DNA of 64,000 nt from an uncultured Erysipelotrichaceae bacterium (GCA_902761685.1 CACWLI010000003.1:48222-112221), one strand, 5' to 3'. Counted from the first letter of the stretch, positions 8,729 through 18,236 are shown. Notes: a model not told the origin generated them from the letters alone. Translations and numbers: made by a program.

Positions 8729-9193
8729 ATGAATTACGAAATTAATTATGATACAGAATTGATAATTCCTATAGATAATAAAAATTCAAAAGTTATCGAG
8801 TATGATAATGAATATGAAATTAATTCATCTGTATTAAATATAATGGAACATAGTTGTGAATATTTTGGTAGTTCTTTTTCTGGTAGAAAAGAAGGAACTA
8901 AAAAATTATTAGGAATAACTCATAAATCACCTATAATTATTGAAGAAAGTAGAAAAATTATATTTTTTCCAACAACTTCGCCTGATAATTCAGATTGTAT
9001 ATGGATTAATTTAGAAAAAATAGATAAATATTATAAAATTAATCGAGAAAAATCATGTATTGTTTTTAAAAATGGGAAATCATTCGAATTTAATGTATCG
9101 TTTGGATCTTTGTCAAATCAGATATTAAGAGCTACAAGATTAAAATTTGTTTTAGAGGAAAGAATTAATAAAAAAGAAGATAATTATATTTAA
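8729..9193 (+). CDS. comK: ComK family competence transcription factor
   Basis: 154 aa that follow B. subtilis ComK along the whole length. Family-typical blocks are EHSCEYFGSSFSGRKEGT (about 39-56), LGITHKSPI, FFPTTSPDNSDCIWI (about 77-91), VFKNGKSF and the terminal FGSLSNQILRA. ComK binds AT-boxes (AAAAN5TTTT) and activates DNA-uptake genes. I start at the ATG at 8729, which has an AAAGGGGG ribosome site and the MNYEINYDTELI N-terminus close to ComK's MEYEI. It sits alone between the dnaN and recF units with its own terminator. In B. subtilis this interval holds yaaA instead. Two TTCGACA copies (about 8650 and 8668) lie upstream. Confidence 0.9.
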   Translation: MNYEINYDTELIIPIDNKNSKVIEYDNEYEINSSVLNIMEHSCEYFGSSFSGRKEGTKKLLGITHKSPIIIEESRKIIFFPTTSPDNSDCIWINLEKIDKYYKINREKSCIVFKNGKSFEFNVSFGSLSNQILRATRLKFVLEERINKKEDNYI

Positions 9194-9201
9194 ATTATCT
9201 T
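9177..9201 (+). terminator. Terminator overlapping the end of comK
   Basis: Perfect 9-bp stem AAGATAATT / AATTATCTT, 7-nt loop, then T-run. The stop codon (9191-9193) is within the hairpin. Confidence 0.8.
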
Positions 9202-9205
9202 TTTT

Positions 9206-9228
9206 TATACTGTTTATTATGTTATAAT
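9206..9228 (+). promoter_or_regulatory. Promoter of recF
   Basis: -10 TATAAT (9223-9228) with TG one base upstream (extended -10). The -35 region is a T-run. About 70 bp before recF, right after the comK terminator. Confidence 0.6.
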
Positions 9229-9295
9229 ATTAACTGTGTAGAGGAGTACCTAAAAATATTAAAAATTAAATTTAAGGGGGAAAAGAGGTTTAAAA

Positions 9296-10375
9296 ATGAA
9301 TATTACCAAAATTGAACTTATTAATTTTAGAAATTACAAAAAAAAAAGTTTAGATAATTTTTCTAATTTAAATATTTTAATTGGTAAAAATGGAATTGGT
9401 AAAACTTCAATTTTGGAATCTATTTATTTAGGTAGTTTAGCTAAATCTTTTAAAACAAATAATGAATCGTCAATAATAAATAGTAATAATGATTATTTTA
9501 AAGTTAAAATTTATTGCTATGATTATGGTCCAAAAAAAATTTTAGAATATTATTATGATAAAAATGGCAAAAAAACAAAAATAAATGGAAAATTACAAAG
9601 AAAGCTCAGTGATTTTATTTCACAATATAGAATTATATTACTTTCTCCTGATGAATTAAAATTGATTAAATCTTCTCCAAATACTAGAAGAAATTATTTT
9701 AATATTCAGATATCTCAAATACACAAAGAATATATTTATTACTTAAATAATTATAATATTTTGATAAAAAATAAAAATGATTATTTAAAAAAAATTTATT
9801 TGAATAGTAATTTGGATAGCAGATATTTAGATATAATAGATGAAAAAATAGTTGAAGAAGGACTTAAAATATATAATTATAGAAAAAAATATATTGAACT
9901 TATAAATAAATATATTAATGATATTTTTAAAAATTATAAAAAAAATAATAATATACAAATAATGTATATAAGTGATTATGATATAAATGATAAAGAAAAA
10001 TTAATAAAAGAATTAAAAAAAGTAAGAAAAAAAGAAATTAATATTGGTATGACTTCTTTTGGCGTACATAGAGATGATTTTGAATTTATTCATAATGATA
10101 AAGACTCAAAAGATTATAGTTCTCAAGGATATCAAAAATTAATTGTACTAGCAATGAAATTATCTGAAATAGAAATATTTACTAAGGAATATGATATAAA
10201 TCCAATTCTATTATTAGATGATTTGTTTAGTGAATTAGATGAAGAAAATAGAAATAATATTTTTAAATCTTTAAATAAAAACATACAGATATTCATAACA
10301 ACGACAGATTTAAAAAATATTAATAAAAATATAATAAGTAAAGCCAAAATATTTAATTTAGATGAGAGGGTGTGA
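9296..10375 (+). CDS. recF: DNA replication and repair protein RecF
   Basis: SMC-like ATPase that helps load RecA at gaps through RecFOR. The N-terminus [16 protein letters not shown] is characteristic, Walker A is [13 protein letters not shown] (about 30-42), the signature motif SSQGYQKL lies near residue 267, and Walker B is [17 protein letters not shown]. 359 aa is normal. gyrB begins 4 nt after its stop, so recF-gyrB-gyrA form one operon. The GGGG(A)AAAGAGG stretch ahead provides a ribosome site. Confidence 0.96.
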   Translation: MNITKIELINFRNYKKKSLDNFSNLNILIGKNGIGKTSILESIYLGSLAKSFKTNNESSIINSNNDYFKVKIYCYDYGPKKILEYYYDKNGKKTKINGKLQRKLSDFISQYRIILLSPDELKLIKSSPNTRRNYFNIQISQIHKEYIYYLNNYNILIKNKNDYLKKIYLNSNLDSRYLDIIDEKIVEEGLKIYNYRKKYIELINKYINDIFKNYKKNNNIQIMYISDYDINDKEKLIKELKKVRKKEINIGMTSFGVHRDDFEFIHNDKDSKDYSSQGYQKLIVLAMKLSEIEIFTKEYDINPILLLDDLFSELDEENRNNIFKSLNKNIQIFITTTDLKNINKNIISKAKIFNLDERV

Positions 10376-10379
10376 AAAA

Positions 10380-12299
10380 ATGAAAGATGATTATGGCGTT
10401 AATGATATACAAGTATTAGAAGGATTAGAAGCGGTAAGAAAAAGACCAGGTATGTACATAGGTACAACAGATGTAAAAGGTTTGCATCATTTAGTTTGGG
10501 AAATAGTAGATAATGCAATTGATGAAGCTTTAGCAGGTTATTGTAATAATATAGAAATAATCGTTAATAAAGATAATTCTATAACTGTTAAAGACAATGG
10601 ACGTGGAATTCCTGTTGGAATTCATCCTAAAACTGGCATTTCTACTGTTGAGACAGTTTATACAGTTTTACATGCAGGAGGAAAATTTGGTGGAGGCGGA
10701 TATAAAGTATCTGGTGGATTACATGGTGTTGGTGCTTCTGTTGTAAATGCATTATCAAAATGGGTAACAGTAACAGTATATAAAGATGGAAAAATATATG
10801 AAACAAAATTTGAAAATGGTGGAAAAACAGTTCAAAAATTAAAAGAAATTGGTCAGTGTGAAAAAAATAGAACTGGTACAACAGTTTCTTTTAAACCAGA
10901 TCCTGATATTTTTGATACAGACATATATGATTATGAAACTTTAAAAACAAGGACAAGAGAACTTGCTTTTTTAAATAAAGGTCTTCAATTAACTTTAAGA
11001 GATGATAGAGATGAAGAAGATACACAAGGTGATAAATTTTTATATGAAGGTGGTATAAGTGAATATGTTAGATTTATTAATCAAGGAAAAACACCATTAC
11101 ATGAAGATATAATTCATTTAACAGGAGAAAAAGATGGAATAGTATTCGAAGTTGCACTTCAATATAACAATGGATATAATGAAAATATTTATTCTTTTGT
11201 TAATAATATTAATACACATGATGGTGGTACTCATGAAGATGGTGTAAAAAGAGCACTAGTTAGAACAATTAATGCTTATGCTAGAAAAAATAACATTCTT
11301 AAAGAAAAAGATGAAAATTTAAGAGAAGATGATGTTAAAGAAGGATTGACAATGATTATTTCTTGCAAGCATCCAAATCCACAATTTGAAGGTCAAACAA
11401 AAGGAAGATTGGGTAATTCAGAAGTTAAAAACCTAGCAGATAGTGTTTTTGCTGAAGGATTTGAACAATTTTTATTAGAAAATCCAGAAGATGCAAGAAT
11501 TATAATTAATAAATCTATTCTTGCTAGAAATGCAAGAATGGCTGCAAAAAAAGCTAGAGAAGCTACAAGAAAAAGTGATTTAGCTACTACAAATTTTTTT
11601 GGAAAATTATCTGATTGTAAAAGTAAGGATCCAACTATATCAGAAATATTTATAGTCGAGGGAGATTCTGCAGGAGGATCAGCAAAAAAAGGAAGAGACT
11701 CTATGACTCAAGCAATTTTACCACTTAGAGGAAAAATTTTGAACGTTGAAAAAGCAAGATTAGATAGAGCTCTTGGAAATGAAGAAATAAAAACTATTAT
11801 TACTGCTTTTGGTACTGGAATAGGTGAATACTTTGATTTATCAAAATTAAGATATGACAAAATAATAATTATGACAGATGCAGATGTTGATGGAGCTCAC
11901 ATTAGAGTATTATTATTAACATTATTTTATAGATTTTTCAAACCAATTGTACAAGCAGGTCATGTATATGCTGCACAACCACCATTATTTAGAATAATGC
12001 ATGGAAAAACAAGAAAATATACTTTAACAGAGCAAGAAAAAGATGAATATTTAATGTCTTTACCTGAAAATGTTAGAAATCGTGCAGAAATTGCTCGTAT
12101 GAAAGGTTTAGGAGAAATGGATGCAGAAGAACTAAATGAAACAACAATGGATATTAATAAGAGAGTTTTAAGAAAAATAACAGTTGATGATTGCATTGCA
12201 GCTGATGCTATATTCGAAAAATTAATGGGTGATGAAGTAGAACCTAGAAGAGAATTTATTGAAGAAAATGCAATAAATGTTAAAAATTTAGATATATAG
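10380..12299 (+). CDS. gyrB: DNA gyrase subunit B
   Basis: ATPase subunit of gyrase, which negatively supercoils DNA with GyrA. It starts at the ATG at 10380 ([32 protein letters not shown] N-terminus). An upstream start inside recF is not supported. GHKL ATPase motifs: DNAIDEA, DNGRGIP, and the lid [36 protein letters not shown] and the DADVDGAHI metal-binding triad. 639 aa is the usual Gram-positive length. AGAGGGTG serves as the ribosome site. Confidence 0.98.
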   Translation: MKDDYGVNDIQVLEGLEAVRKRPGMYIGTTDVKGLHHLVWEIVDNAIDEALAGYCNNIEIIVNKDNSITVKDNGRGIPVGIHPKTGISTVETVYTVLHAGGKFGGGGYKVSGGLHGVGASVVNALSKWVTVTVYKDGKIYETKFENGGKTVQKLKEIGQCEKNRTGTTVSFKPDPDIFDTDIYDYETLKTRTRELAFLNKGLQLTLRDDRDEEDTQGDKFLYEGGISEYVRFINQGKTPLHEDIIHLTGEKDGIVFEVALQYNNGYNENIYSFVNNINTHDGGTHEDGVKRALVRTINAYARKNNILKEKDENLREDDVKEGLTMIISCKHPNPQFEGQTKGRLGNSEVKNLADSVFAEGFEQFLLENPEDARIIINKSILARNARMAAKKAREATRKSDLATTNFFGKLSDCKSKDPTISEIFIVEGDSAGGSAKKGRDSMTQAILPLRGKILNVEKARLDRALGNEEIKTIITAFGTGIGEYFDLSKLRYDKIIIMTDADVDGAHIRVLLLTLFYRFFKPIVQAGHVYAAQPPLFRIMHGKTRKYTLTEQEKDEYLMSLPENVRNRAEIARMKGLGEMDAEELNETTMDINKRVLRKITVDDCIAADAIFEKLMGDEVEPRREFIEENAINVKNLDI

Positions 12300-12308
12300 G
12301 AGGTTTAT

Positions 12309-14813
12309 ATGGAAACAGAAGAAATAAAAACAGAAGAAAATATAGATTATAATGGTACATTTCATGAAAGAGATAGTCATCAAGAAAATAATATTGTAGA
12401 TGAAGTAAAAGATTCTTTTCTTGATTATTCAATGAGTGTAATAACATCTCGTGCTATTCCAGATTTAAGAGATGGATTAAAACCAGTACATAGAAGAATT
12501 TTATGGTCTATGTATGAAGAAGGAAATACTCCAGATAAACCACATAGAAAATCAGCAACTACAGTTGGTAATGTTATGGGACATTATCATCCACATGGAG
12601 ATAGTTCTATATATGATGCAATGGTTAGATTAGCACAAGATTTTAATCAAAGATATATGTTAGTTGATGGACATGGGAATTTTGGTAATATAGAAGGTGA
12701 TGGAGCAGCAGCTTATCGTTATACAGAAGCTAGATTAGCAAAAATATCATTAGAATTATTAAGAGATATTAATAAAGATACAGTTGATATGGATGACAAT
12801 TTTGATGTTACAAGAAAAGAACCAAAAGTATTACCATCAAGATTTCCAAACATATTAGTTAATGGATCAATGGGAATAGCAGTAGGAATGGCGACAAATA
12901 TTCCTCCTCACAATTTATCTGAGGTAATAGATGGTTGTGTTGCATATATTGATAATCCCGACATTGATGTAGATGGGTTAATGAATTACATTAAAGGTCC
13001 TGATTTTCCAACAGGTGGAATAATTCTTGGAAATTCAGGAATAAAAAAAGCATATGAAACAGGTCGTGGGTCAATAACAATAAGAAGTAAAGCAGAAATT
13101 GAAGATAATCACGGTCATAATGCTATAGTATTTACAGAAGTACCTTATGGAGTAAATACTATGGAATTAAAAAATAAGGTAGCAGAATTAGTACATAATA
13201 AAATTATAGATGGTATAACAGATTATCATACAGATTTAAAAGATGGAGTTAAGATAACAATTACATTAAAAAAAGATGCAAATCCTCAAGTTGTACTAAA
13301 TAATTTGTATAAGCATACTGCATTTCAAATAAACTATGGAATTATATTTTTAATGTTAGATGGTTTAACACCTAGAACATTGGGATTAAAAGATATAATT
13401 AGTAAATATATAGATCATCAAAAAGAAGTTATTATAAGAAGAACAAAATTTGATTTAATAAAAGATGAAAAAAGAGTTCACATACTTAATGGTTATAAAA
13501 TAGCACAAGATAATATAGATGAAGTTGTTAAAATTATTAGAAACGCTTTGGATGATACAGATGCTAAAGAAAAATTAATGTCAAGATTTGGTTTAGATGA
13601 AATTCAAGCAGATGCTATATTAGAATTAAGGTTAAGAAGATTAACTAGTCTCGAAAGAGATAAAATAGAAGAAGAATTGAATAATCTTTTAAAAGAAATT
13701 GAAGAATTAAAAGCAATTTTAGCTTCAGAACAAAAAGTTCTTGAAATAATTAAAAATGAAATGTTAGATATTAAAAATAAATATGGTGATGAAAGAAAAA
13801 CAACAATTGATATGACAGCAATAGAATATATAGAGGATGAATCTCTAATACCACAAGAAGAAATAATTGTCACTTTAACAGGAAAAAATTATATTAAAAG
13901 AATAAATAAAGATACTTATAAAACTCAGCATAGAGGTGGAGTTGGTATTAAAGGAATGTCAACAACAGATGAAGATACAGTTGAACAATTAATTTCATTA
14001 AATACACATGATAATTTATTATTTTTCTCAAATAAAGGAAAAGTTTATAGAATGAAGGGATATAAAATTCCTGAATATTCTAGAACTGGTAAAGGATTAC
14101 CAATTATTAATTTATTACCTTTAGAAAAAGATGAAAAAATTAATACAATGGTAAAAGTAAGTGAAGAAGATAATAATACAAACGTATGTTTGTTATTTAG
14201 TACTAAAAAAGGTTTAGTTAAAAGAACATTATTATCCGAATTTGAAAATATAAGACAAAGTGGAAAAATATCTATTACATTAAAAGATGATGATGAATTA
14301 ATATCTGTTAAAGTTGTAAATAGTGATAATAGTCAAGTATTAATGTGTTCTTCTAACGGAAGAATGGTTAGATTTAATGCTGATGAAATTAGATTGATGG
14401 GTAGAACTGCATCAGGCGTTAGAGGAATTAATTTAATAGATGATATATGTGTAGGATCTGAAGTTTCTGAAGATGGAAAATTATTATTAGTAGTAACTGA
14501 AAATGGATATGGTAAAAAAACAAAAATTGAAGATTATAGACAAACAAAGAGAGGAAGTAAAGGAGTAAAAACTTTAAACATTTCTGAAAAGAATGGAAAG
14601 ATAATTAGTTTTAAATCAGTAGATAATGAATCAGATTTAATGATAATTACTACTAATGGAATTGTAATCAGATTAGATATTAATTCAATATCTGAAATGG
14701 GAAGAGTTACAAAAGGAGTTAAATTAATAAATTTAAAAGATGAAAATAAAGTTGCATCAATTTCAATAGTTGATAAAGAAAATAATATTGAAGAAGAAGC
14801 TTCACAAAATTAA
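12309..14813 (+). CDS. gyrA: DNA gyrase subunit A
   Basis: DNA cleavage and rejoining subunit. The active-site tyrosine lies in AAAYRYTEARL (Tyr138, the Y of RYTE). The quinolone-determining segment reads GDSSIYDAM, so the serine and aspartate associated with drug sensitivity are both unchanged. The C-terminal pinwheel repeats end in a short acidic tail; a GyrA box-like QHRGGVGIKG (consensus QRRGGKG) is seen near residue 540. An AGGAGG ribosome site lies 9 nt after gyrB. 834 aa is normal. Terminator directly downstream. Confidence 0.98.
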   Translation: METEEIKTEENIDYNGTFHERDSHQENNIVDEVKDSFLDYSMSVITSRAIPDLRDGLKPVHRRILWSMYEEGNTPDKPHRKSATTVGNVMGHYHPHGDSSIYDAMVRLAQDFNQRYMLVDGHGNFGNIEGDGAAAYRYTEARLAKISLELLRDINKDTVDMDDNFDVTRKEPKVLPSRFPNILVNGSMGIAVGMATNIPPHNLSEVIDGCVAYIDNPDIDVDGLMNYIKGPDFPTGGIILGNSGIKKAYETGRGSITIRSKAEIEDNHGHNAIVFTEVPYGVNTMELKNKVAELVHNKIIDGITDYHTDLKDGVKITITLKKDANPQVVLNNLYKHTAFQINYGIIFLMLDGLTPRTLGLKDIISKYIDHQKEVIIRRTKFDLIKDEKRVHILNGYKIAQDNIDEVVKIIRNALDDTDAKEKLMSRFGLDEIQADAILELRLRRLTSLERDKIEEELNNLLKEIEELKAILASEQKVLEIIKNEMLDIKNKYGDERKTTIDMTAIEYIEDESLIPQEEIIVTLTGKNYIKRINKDTYKTQHRGGVGIKGMSTTDEDTVEQLISLNTHDNLLFFSNKGKVYRMKGYKIPEYSRTGKGLPIINLLPLEKDEKINTMVKVSEEDNNTNVCLLFSTKKGLVKRTLLSEFENIRQSGKISITLKDDDELISVKVVNSDNSQVLMCSSNGRMVRFNADEIRLMGRTASGVRGINLIDDICVGSEVSEDGKLLLVVTENGYGKKTKIEDYRQTKRGSKGVKTLNISEKNGKIISFKSVDNESDLMIITTNGIVIRLDINSISEMGRVTKGVKLINLKDENKVASISIVDKENNIEEEASQN

Positions 14814-14860
14814 AAATATTTCCCGGGAAATAAAAAAATATTTCCTGGAAAATATTTTTT
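14812..14860 (+). terminator. Terminator after gyrA
   Basis: A 20-nt inverted repeat (arms 14812-14831 and 14840-14859, two imperfect pairs, one of them G-U) ending in a T-run. The centre of the left arm is the palindrome TTTCCCGGGAAA. Confidence 0.8.
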
Positions 14861-14874
14861 TAAACAAGTAAATA

Positions 14875-14890
14875 TGTTCCACGTGAAACA
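14875..14890. promoter_or_regulatory. parS site 1 (ParB/Spo0J binding)
   Basis: TGTTCCACGTGAAACA is a full match to the 16-bp parS consensus TGTTNCACGTGAAACA. It is a nucleation site for ParB, which loads SMC and segregates origins. Located between gyrA and the SRP RNA, about 9 kb from oriC. Confidence 0.93.
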
Positions 14891-14907
14891 TATAAATAAA
14901 AAAAGAA

Positions 14908-14923
14908 TGTTTCACGTGAAACA
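14908..14923. promoter_or_regulatory. parS site 2 (ParB/Spo0J binding)
   Basis: TGTTTCACGTGAAACA, a perfect palindromic parS, 33 bp centre-to-centre from site 1. Two sites this close on an intergenic spacer are not expected by chance. The parAB genes are not in the window. In B. subtilis they lie just beyond rsmG, which here would be left of position 1. Confidence 0.95.
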
Positions 14924-14945
14924 TATAAAGTAAATACAAAAATAA

Positions 14946-14974
14946 TTGAAAAATAATTAAAAGTATATTATAAT
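14946..14974 (+). promoter_or_regulatory. Promoter of SRP RNA
   Basis: -35 TTGAAA (14946-14951), 17-bp spacer, -10 TATAAT (14969-14974). Transcription would start near 14981, the predicted 5' end of the RNA. Confidence 0.82.
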
Positions 14975-14979
14975 TTATT

Positions 14980-15055
14980 TGTGCAATAAATGAATTAAGA
15001 ACCAGGTCAGAATTGGAAAATAGCAGCCTTAATTAATTTATTTATGTGCACATTT
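14980..15055 (+). ncRNA. ffs: Signal recognition particle RNA (4.5S-like, minimal form)
   Basis: The core is the Ffh-binding domain: ACCAGGTCAG on the 5' side, a GGAA tetraloop, and AGCAGCC on the 3' side, all close to E. coli 4.5S RNA. The flanks pair over a long AU-rich stem closed by TGTGCA / TGTGCACA ends, followed by a T-run. About 76 nt, so the Alu domain found in the ~270-nt B. subtilis scRNA is absent. Ends are estimated from pairing. Neighbours tadA and dnaX match the B. subtilis scr locus. Confidence 0.9.
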
Positions 15056-15070
15056 TTTTATGAGGTATAA

Positions 15071-15466
15071 ATGTATATAGATAAATTAAAAAAACTTAAT
15101 AAAAAAGCAATAATTAATGGAGATATACCAGTATCTTGTTTAATAGTTAAAAATGGAAAAATTATTAGCAAAGGATATAATAAAAAATATAAAACTAACA
15201 ATCCATTAGCACATGCAGAAATAATTGCAATAAAAAAAGCATGTAAAAAACTAAAAACGCCAAATTTAATAGAATGTGAAATGTATGTTACATTAAAACC
15301 TTGTTCAATGTGTCAAGAAATTATAAAAGAATCAAAAATTAAAAAAGTATATTATATACTGGATAAAACAAAAATAGTTAAAAATAAAATAGAATTTAAA
15401 AAATTAGAAATAGATAATAAATATTTTATAGATGAATTAAAAAAATTTTTTTTAAATAAAAGATAG
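15071..15466 (+). CDS. tadA: tRNA-specific adenosine deaminase TadA
   Basis: Converts A34 to inosine in tRNA-Arg(ACG). Cytidine/deoxycytidylate deaminase fold with zinc site HAE (about residues 48-50, catalytic Glu) and PCSMC (about 77-81). 131 aa is shorter than the usual 150-165 and the C-terminal helix is trimmed. Start at the ATG at 15071 after GAGGT. It sits in the SRP RNA-dnaX interval, as yaaJ does in B. subtilis. Other members of the family deaminate free bases, but the locus favours TadA. Confidence 0.88.
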   Translation: MYIDKLKKLNKKAIINGDIPVSCLIVKNGKIISKGYNKKYKTNNPLAHAEIIAIKKACKKLKTPNLIECEMYVTLKPCSMCQEIIKESKIKKVYYILDKTKIVKNKIEFKKLEIDNKYFIDELKKFFLNKR

Positions 15467-15483
15467 AGAATATCATATTAATT

Positions 15484-15492
15484 TGATATAAT
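15484..15492 (+). promoter_or_regulatory. Extended -10 promoter of dnaX
   Basis: TGATATAAT (TG 15484-15485, TATAAT 15487-15492) just before the AGGAGG of dnaX. An inverted repeat (ATATCA...TGATAT) overlaps it. No convincing -35. Confidence 0.5.
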
Positions 15493-15508
15493 ATTTTAGG
15501 AGGTTTTT

Positions 15509-17116
15509 ATGGCATATATATCATTATACAGAAAATATAGACCAAAAAGATTTTTAGATGTTATTGGGCAAGAAATTGTTGTTAAAACATTAATTAATAG
15601 TGTGAAATATAATAAAATTTGTCATGCTTATATTTTTAATGGTCCAAGAGGAACAGGAAAAACAAGTATAGCTAAAATTTTTGCAAAAGCAGTTAATTGT
15701 GAAAATTTTAATAATGATATTTGTGAAAAATGTGATAATTGTATAACAAAAAGTGAAGAATTAATAGATATAATTGAATTAGATGCAGCAAGTAATAACA
15801 GTGTTGATGATATTAGAGACATAGTCAATAATGTTAAATTAATGCCATCAAAACTAAAATATAAAGTATATATAATTGATGAAGTACATATGCTTTCTAC
15901 AAGTGCATTTAATGCATTATTAAAAACTTTAGAAGAACCGCCAAATCATGTTATATTTATTCTTGCTACAACCGAAATTAATAAAATTCCTGCTACAGTA
16001 TTATCTAGATGTCAAAAATTTAATTTTAGCAAAATAAACCCGAATTTAATCTCTAAAAGATTAAAATATATTTTAAAAAAAGAAAAAAAATATATAGATG
16101 ATTCAGTAATTGATTTGATTTCAAATTTAAGTGATGGTGGATTAAGAGATGCAATTAATTTACTTGATCAAATATTATCATTAAATAATGAAAATATTAC
16201 AGTAGATGATGTTTATAATATAATTGGAAGTGTTAGTAATAATGAAGTATTTGAATTAATAGATAATATTTTATTTCCTAATATTAAAAATATGCTGATA
16301 AAAATAAATTATATTTTTGAAAAAAATCTAAATTTAAATATTATAGGTGAAAGAATAGAACAAATTATCAAAGATATAATAATATATAATTCAACAGATA
16401 ATTATTTTTCTGAAGAATATGAATCATATTTAAAAAAATATACAAAAATAGATATTGAATTGTTAATAAAATCTTCTGAAATTCTAATTGAGTTAAATTA
16501 TAATTTAAAAAAAGGATACGATCAAAAAAATATATTTGAAATTTACCTTATAAAAATTATTATGATTTTTAATAAAGAAAATGATTCTAATAATGAATTA
16601 TCAACTGTTAATAATAATGTAATTGAAAATAAAGATACTAAAATAACTAATAATTTACCAGATATAAATGAAAAAAACATATTGATTAATAATGCATTAT
16701 CAATGGCTGATAAAAAATTAAAAAATGATTTTTTAAAAAAATTTAATTTTGAATCATATTTAACAAATAAAAATTATATTAATCTAATAAATTTGTTGGT
16801 AAAATCAAAAGTTGAAGTGGTTTCAGAAAAAAATTTAATCTTTACTTTTAAAGAAAACCATGATGTATTAATATTTGATAGTAATATTGCTGAAATTAGT
16901 AATTTTTTAAAAAATATTTATAAAAAAAAGTACGAAATAGTAGCAATAGATAACAATAAATGGGAAATTATAAAAAATAAATATATTGAAGATATAAAAA
17001 AAGGTATAAAATATGAATATATAGATCAAAAAAAATCATTAAAAATAAAAAATACATCAGAATTAGAAAAAAATGTTGAAAATATTTTTGGTGAAGATAT
17101 AATAAAAGATATTTAG
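15509..17116 (+). CDS. dnaX: DNA polymerase III gamma/tau subunit
   Basis: Clamp-loader ATPase. Near the N-terminus come SLYRKYRPKRFLDVIGQE, Walker A GPRGTGKTS (about 46-54), a zinc knuckle CEKCDNC with an upstream cysteine, DEVHMLS, sensor LATTEINKIP, and the SRC arginine finger (SRCQKFNF). After about residue 360 the tau part is low-complexity and Asn/Lys/Ile-rich, typical of this genome. 535 aa. AGGAGG ribosome site. It heads dnaX-ybaB-recR-bofA-like-holB-ricT. Confidence 0.96.
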   Translation: MAYISLYRKYRPKRFLDVIGQEIVVKTLINSVKYNKICHAYIFNGPRGTGKTSIAKIFAKAVNCENFNNDICEKCDNCITKSEELIDIIELDAASNNSVDDIRDIVNNVKLMPSKLKYKVYIIDEVHMLSTSAFNALLKTLEEPPNHVIFILATTEINKIPATVLSRCQKFNFSKINPNLISKRLKYILKKEKKYIDDSVIDLISNLSDGGLRDAINLLDQILSLNNENITVDDVYNIIGSVSNNEVFELIDNILFPNIKNMLIKINYIFEKNLNLNIIGERIEQIIKDIIIYNSTDNYFSEEYESYLKKYTKIDIELLIKSSEILIELNYNLKKGYDQKNIFEIYLIKIIMIFNKENDSNNELSTVNNNVIENKDTKITNNLPDINEKNILINNALSMADKKLKNDFLKKFNFESYLTNKNYINLINLLVKSKVEVVSEKNLIFTFKENHDVLIFDSNIAEISNFLKNIYKKKYEIVAIDNNKWEIIKNKYIEDIKKGIKYEYIDQKKSLKIKNTSELEKNVENIFGEDIIKDI

Positions 17117-17131
17117 AAAGGAATGATAATT

Positions 17132-17425
17132 ATGAATATACAAGCTATGATGGCACAAGCTAGAAAAATGCAAAAAGATATTGAAAAAACTACAATGGAA
17201 ATTGAAAATTCTACTTATTTTTTTGAAAATGAAAATATATATGTAGAAGCAACTGGAAATAATAAAATCAAGCAAATTAAAATTAAAAACGAGGATATTT
17301 TAGAAGATAAAGAAATATTGGAGGATATTGTTGTTGTTGCGGTTAACGATGTTTTAAATCAAATATTAAAAACAAAAGAATCTAAATTAGGAAAATATAC
17401 TGCAGGATTAGGAGGATTGTTCTAA
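17132..17425 (+). CDS. YbaB/EbfC family nucleoid-associated protein
   Basis: Small dimeric DNA-binding protein, always between dnaX and recR. It shows the family N-terminus NIQAMMAQARKMQKDIEK, the VEATGNNKIKQIKI strand pair and the C-terminal GLGGLF. I take the second ATG (17132), 9 nt behind AAAGGA. The ATG at 17123 would abut the ribosome site. 97 aa. The direct functional role of the family is not well settled. Confidence 0.93.
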   Translation: MNIQAMMAQARKMQKDIEKTTMEIENSTYFFENENIYVEATGNNKIKQIKIKNEDILEDKEILEDIVVVAVNDVLNQILKTKESKLGKYTAGLGGLF

Positions 17426-17428
17426 AAA

Positions 17429-18025
17429 ATGTGTTATCCTGAAAGTTTTAAAAATTTAGTTAGTAATCTAACTATATTACCTGGTGTTGGAGAAAAAACT
17501 GCTGAAAGATTTGTTTATTCATTATATGAAAGAGATAACGATGAAATTGAAAATTTGGCTACTTCTCTAATAAAATTTAAAAAAAATATAAAAAATTGTT
17601 CTATTTGTGGATGTATATCTGATTATGAAATTTGTGAATTTTGTGCTGATAAAAATAGAGATAAATCTACAATTTGTATTGTCGAAGAATCAAAAAATGT
17701 TTTTTTTATAGAAAAAACAAAGAAATATAGTGGTTATTATCATGTTTTAAATGGATTAATCTCTCCTATTGAAGGAAAAAATCCTGAAGACTTAAATATT
17801 TCATCTTTAATTAGTAGATTGGATGAAAATATTAAAGAAATAATAATTGCACTTAATCCATCAATTGAAGGAGAAGTTACTTCTTTATATTTACAAAAAA
17901 TTTTGGATAAGTATAATATAAAGATATCAAGATTATCCTATGGTTTACCAATGGGTACAGATTTAGAATATTTGGATCCAATTATGATTTCTAAAGCATG
18001 GGAAGATAGGAAGATTATTTCATAA
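17429..18025 (+). CDS. recR: Recombination mediator RecR
   Basis: RecFOR pathway protein. The helix-hairpin-helix LPGVGEKTAERF (about 17-28) is followed by a C4 zinc finger with CSICG and CEFCAD, then a TOPRIM domain (CIVEESKNVFFIE), and the C-terminal LPMGTDLEYLD Walker-B-like motif. 198 aa, full length. Only 3 nt separate it from ybaB. Start at the ATG at 17429. Confidence 0.97.
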   Translation: MCYPESFKNLVSNLTILPGVGEKTAERFVYSLYERDNDEIENLATSLIKFKKNIKNCSICGCISDYEICEFCADKNRDKSTICIVEESKNVFFIEKTKKYSGYYHVLNGLISPIEGKNPEDLNISSLISRLDENIKEIIIALNPSIEGEVTSLYLQKILDKYNIKISRLSYGLPMGTDLEYLDPIMISKAWEDRKIIS

Positions 18026-18062
18026 TAATATATATATATCATAATAATTATTAGGTGATTTA

Positions 18063-18236
18063 ATGATATATGTTATTAAAAGATTAGTTTATAGTATATG
18101 CTTAATTTATTCTACAAATATTTTTATTACAGGATTTGGTAAGTATATTCCAATAAATGAATATTCAGTAATAATTATTTATATATATGGCTTCTTAGGA
18201 ATATTAATGATTATTTATTTAAAATACTATATATAG
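18063..18236 (+). CDS. BofA-like small membrane protein (pro-sigma-K processing inhibitor family, short form)
   Basis: A 57-codon gene with an AGGTGAT ribosome site 5 nt upstream, between recR and holB. Two hydrophobic segments (about 8-24 and 36-53) flank YIPINEYS, and the second contains GFLGI. BofA proteins end in an IPIN...GxLGIPG pattern, and B. subtilis bofA sits at the same place after recR (recR-yaaL-bofA). The family normally has about 85 aa, so the N-terminal helix is reduced. In B. subtilis BofA restrains the SpoIVFB protease that activates sigma-K. Assignment rests on a short motif plus synteny. Confidence 0.65.
   Translation: MIYVIKRLVYSICLIYSTNIFITGFGKYIPINEYSVIIIYIYGFLGILMIIYLKYYI

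Noticed and set aside
9206..9295. Possible small RNA between comK and recF
   Set aside because: Only a promoter-like -10 and a ribosome site for recF. No stem-loop terminator inside the gap.
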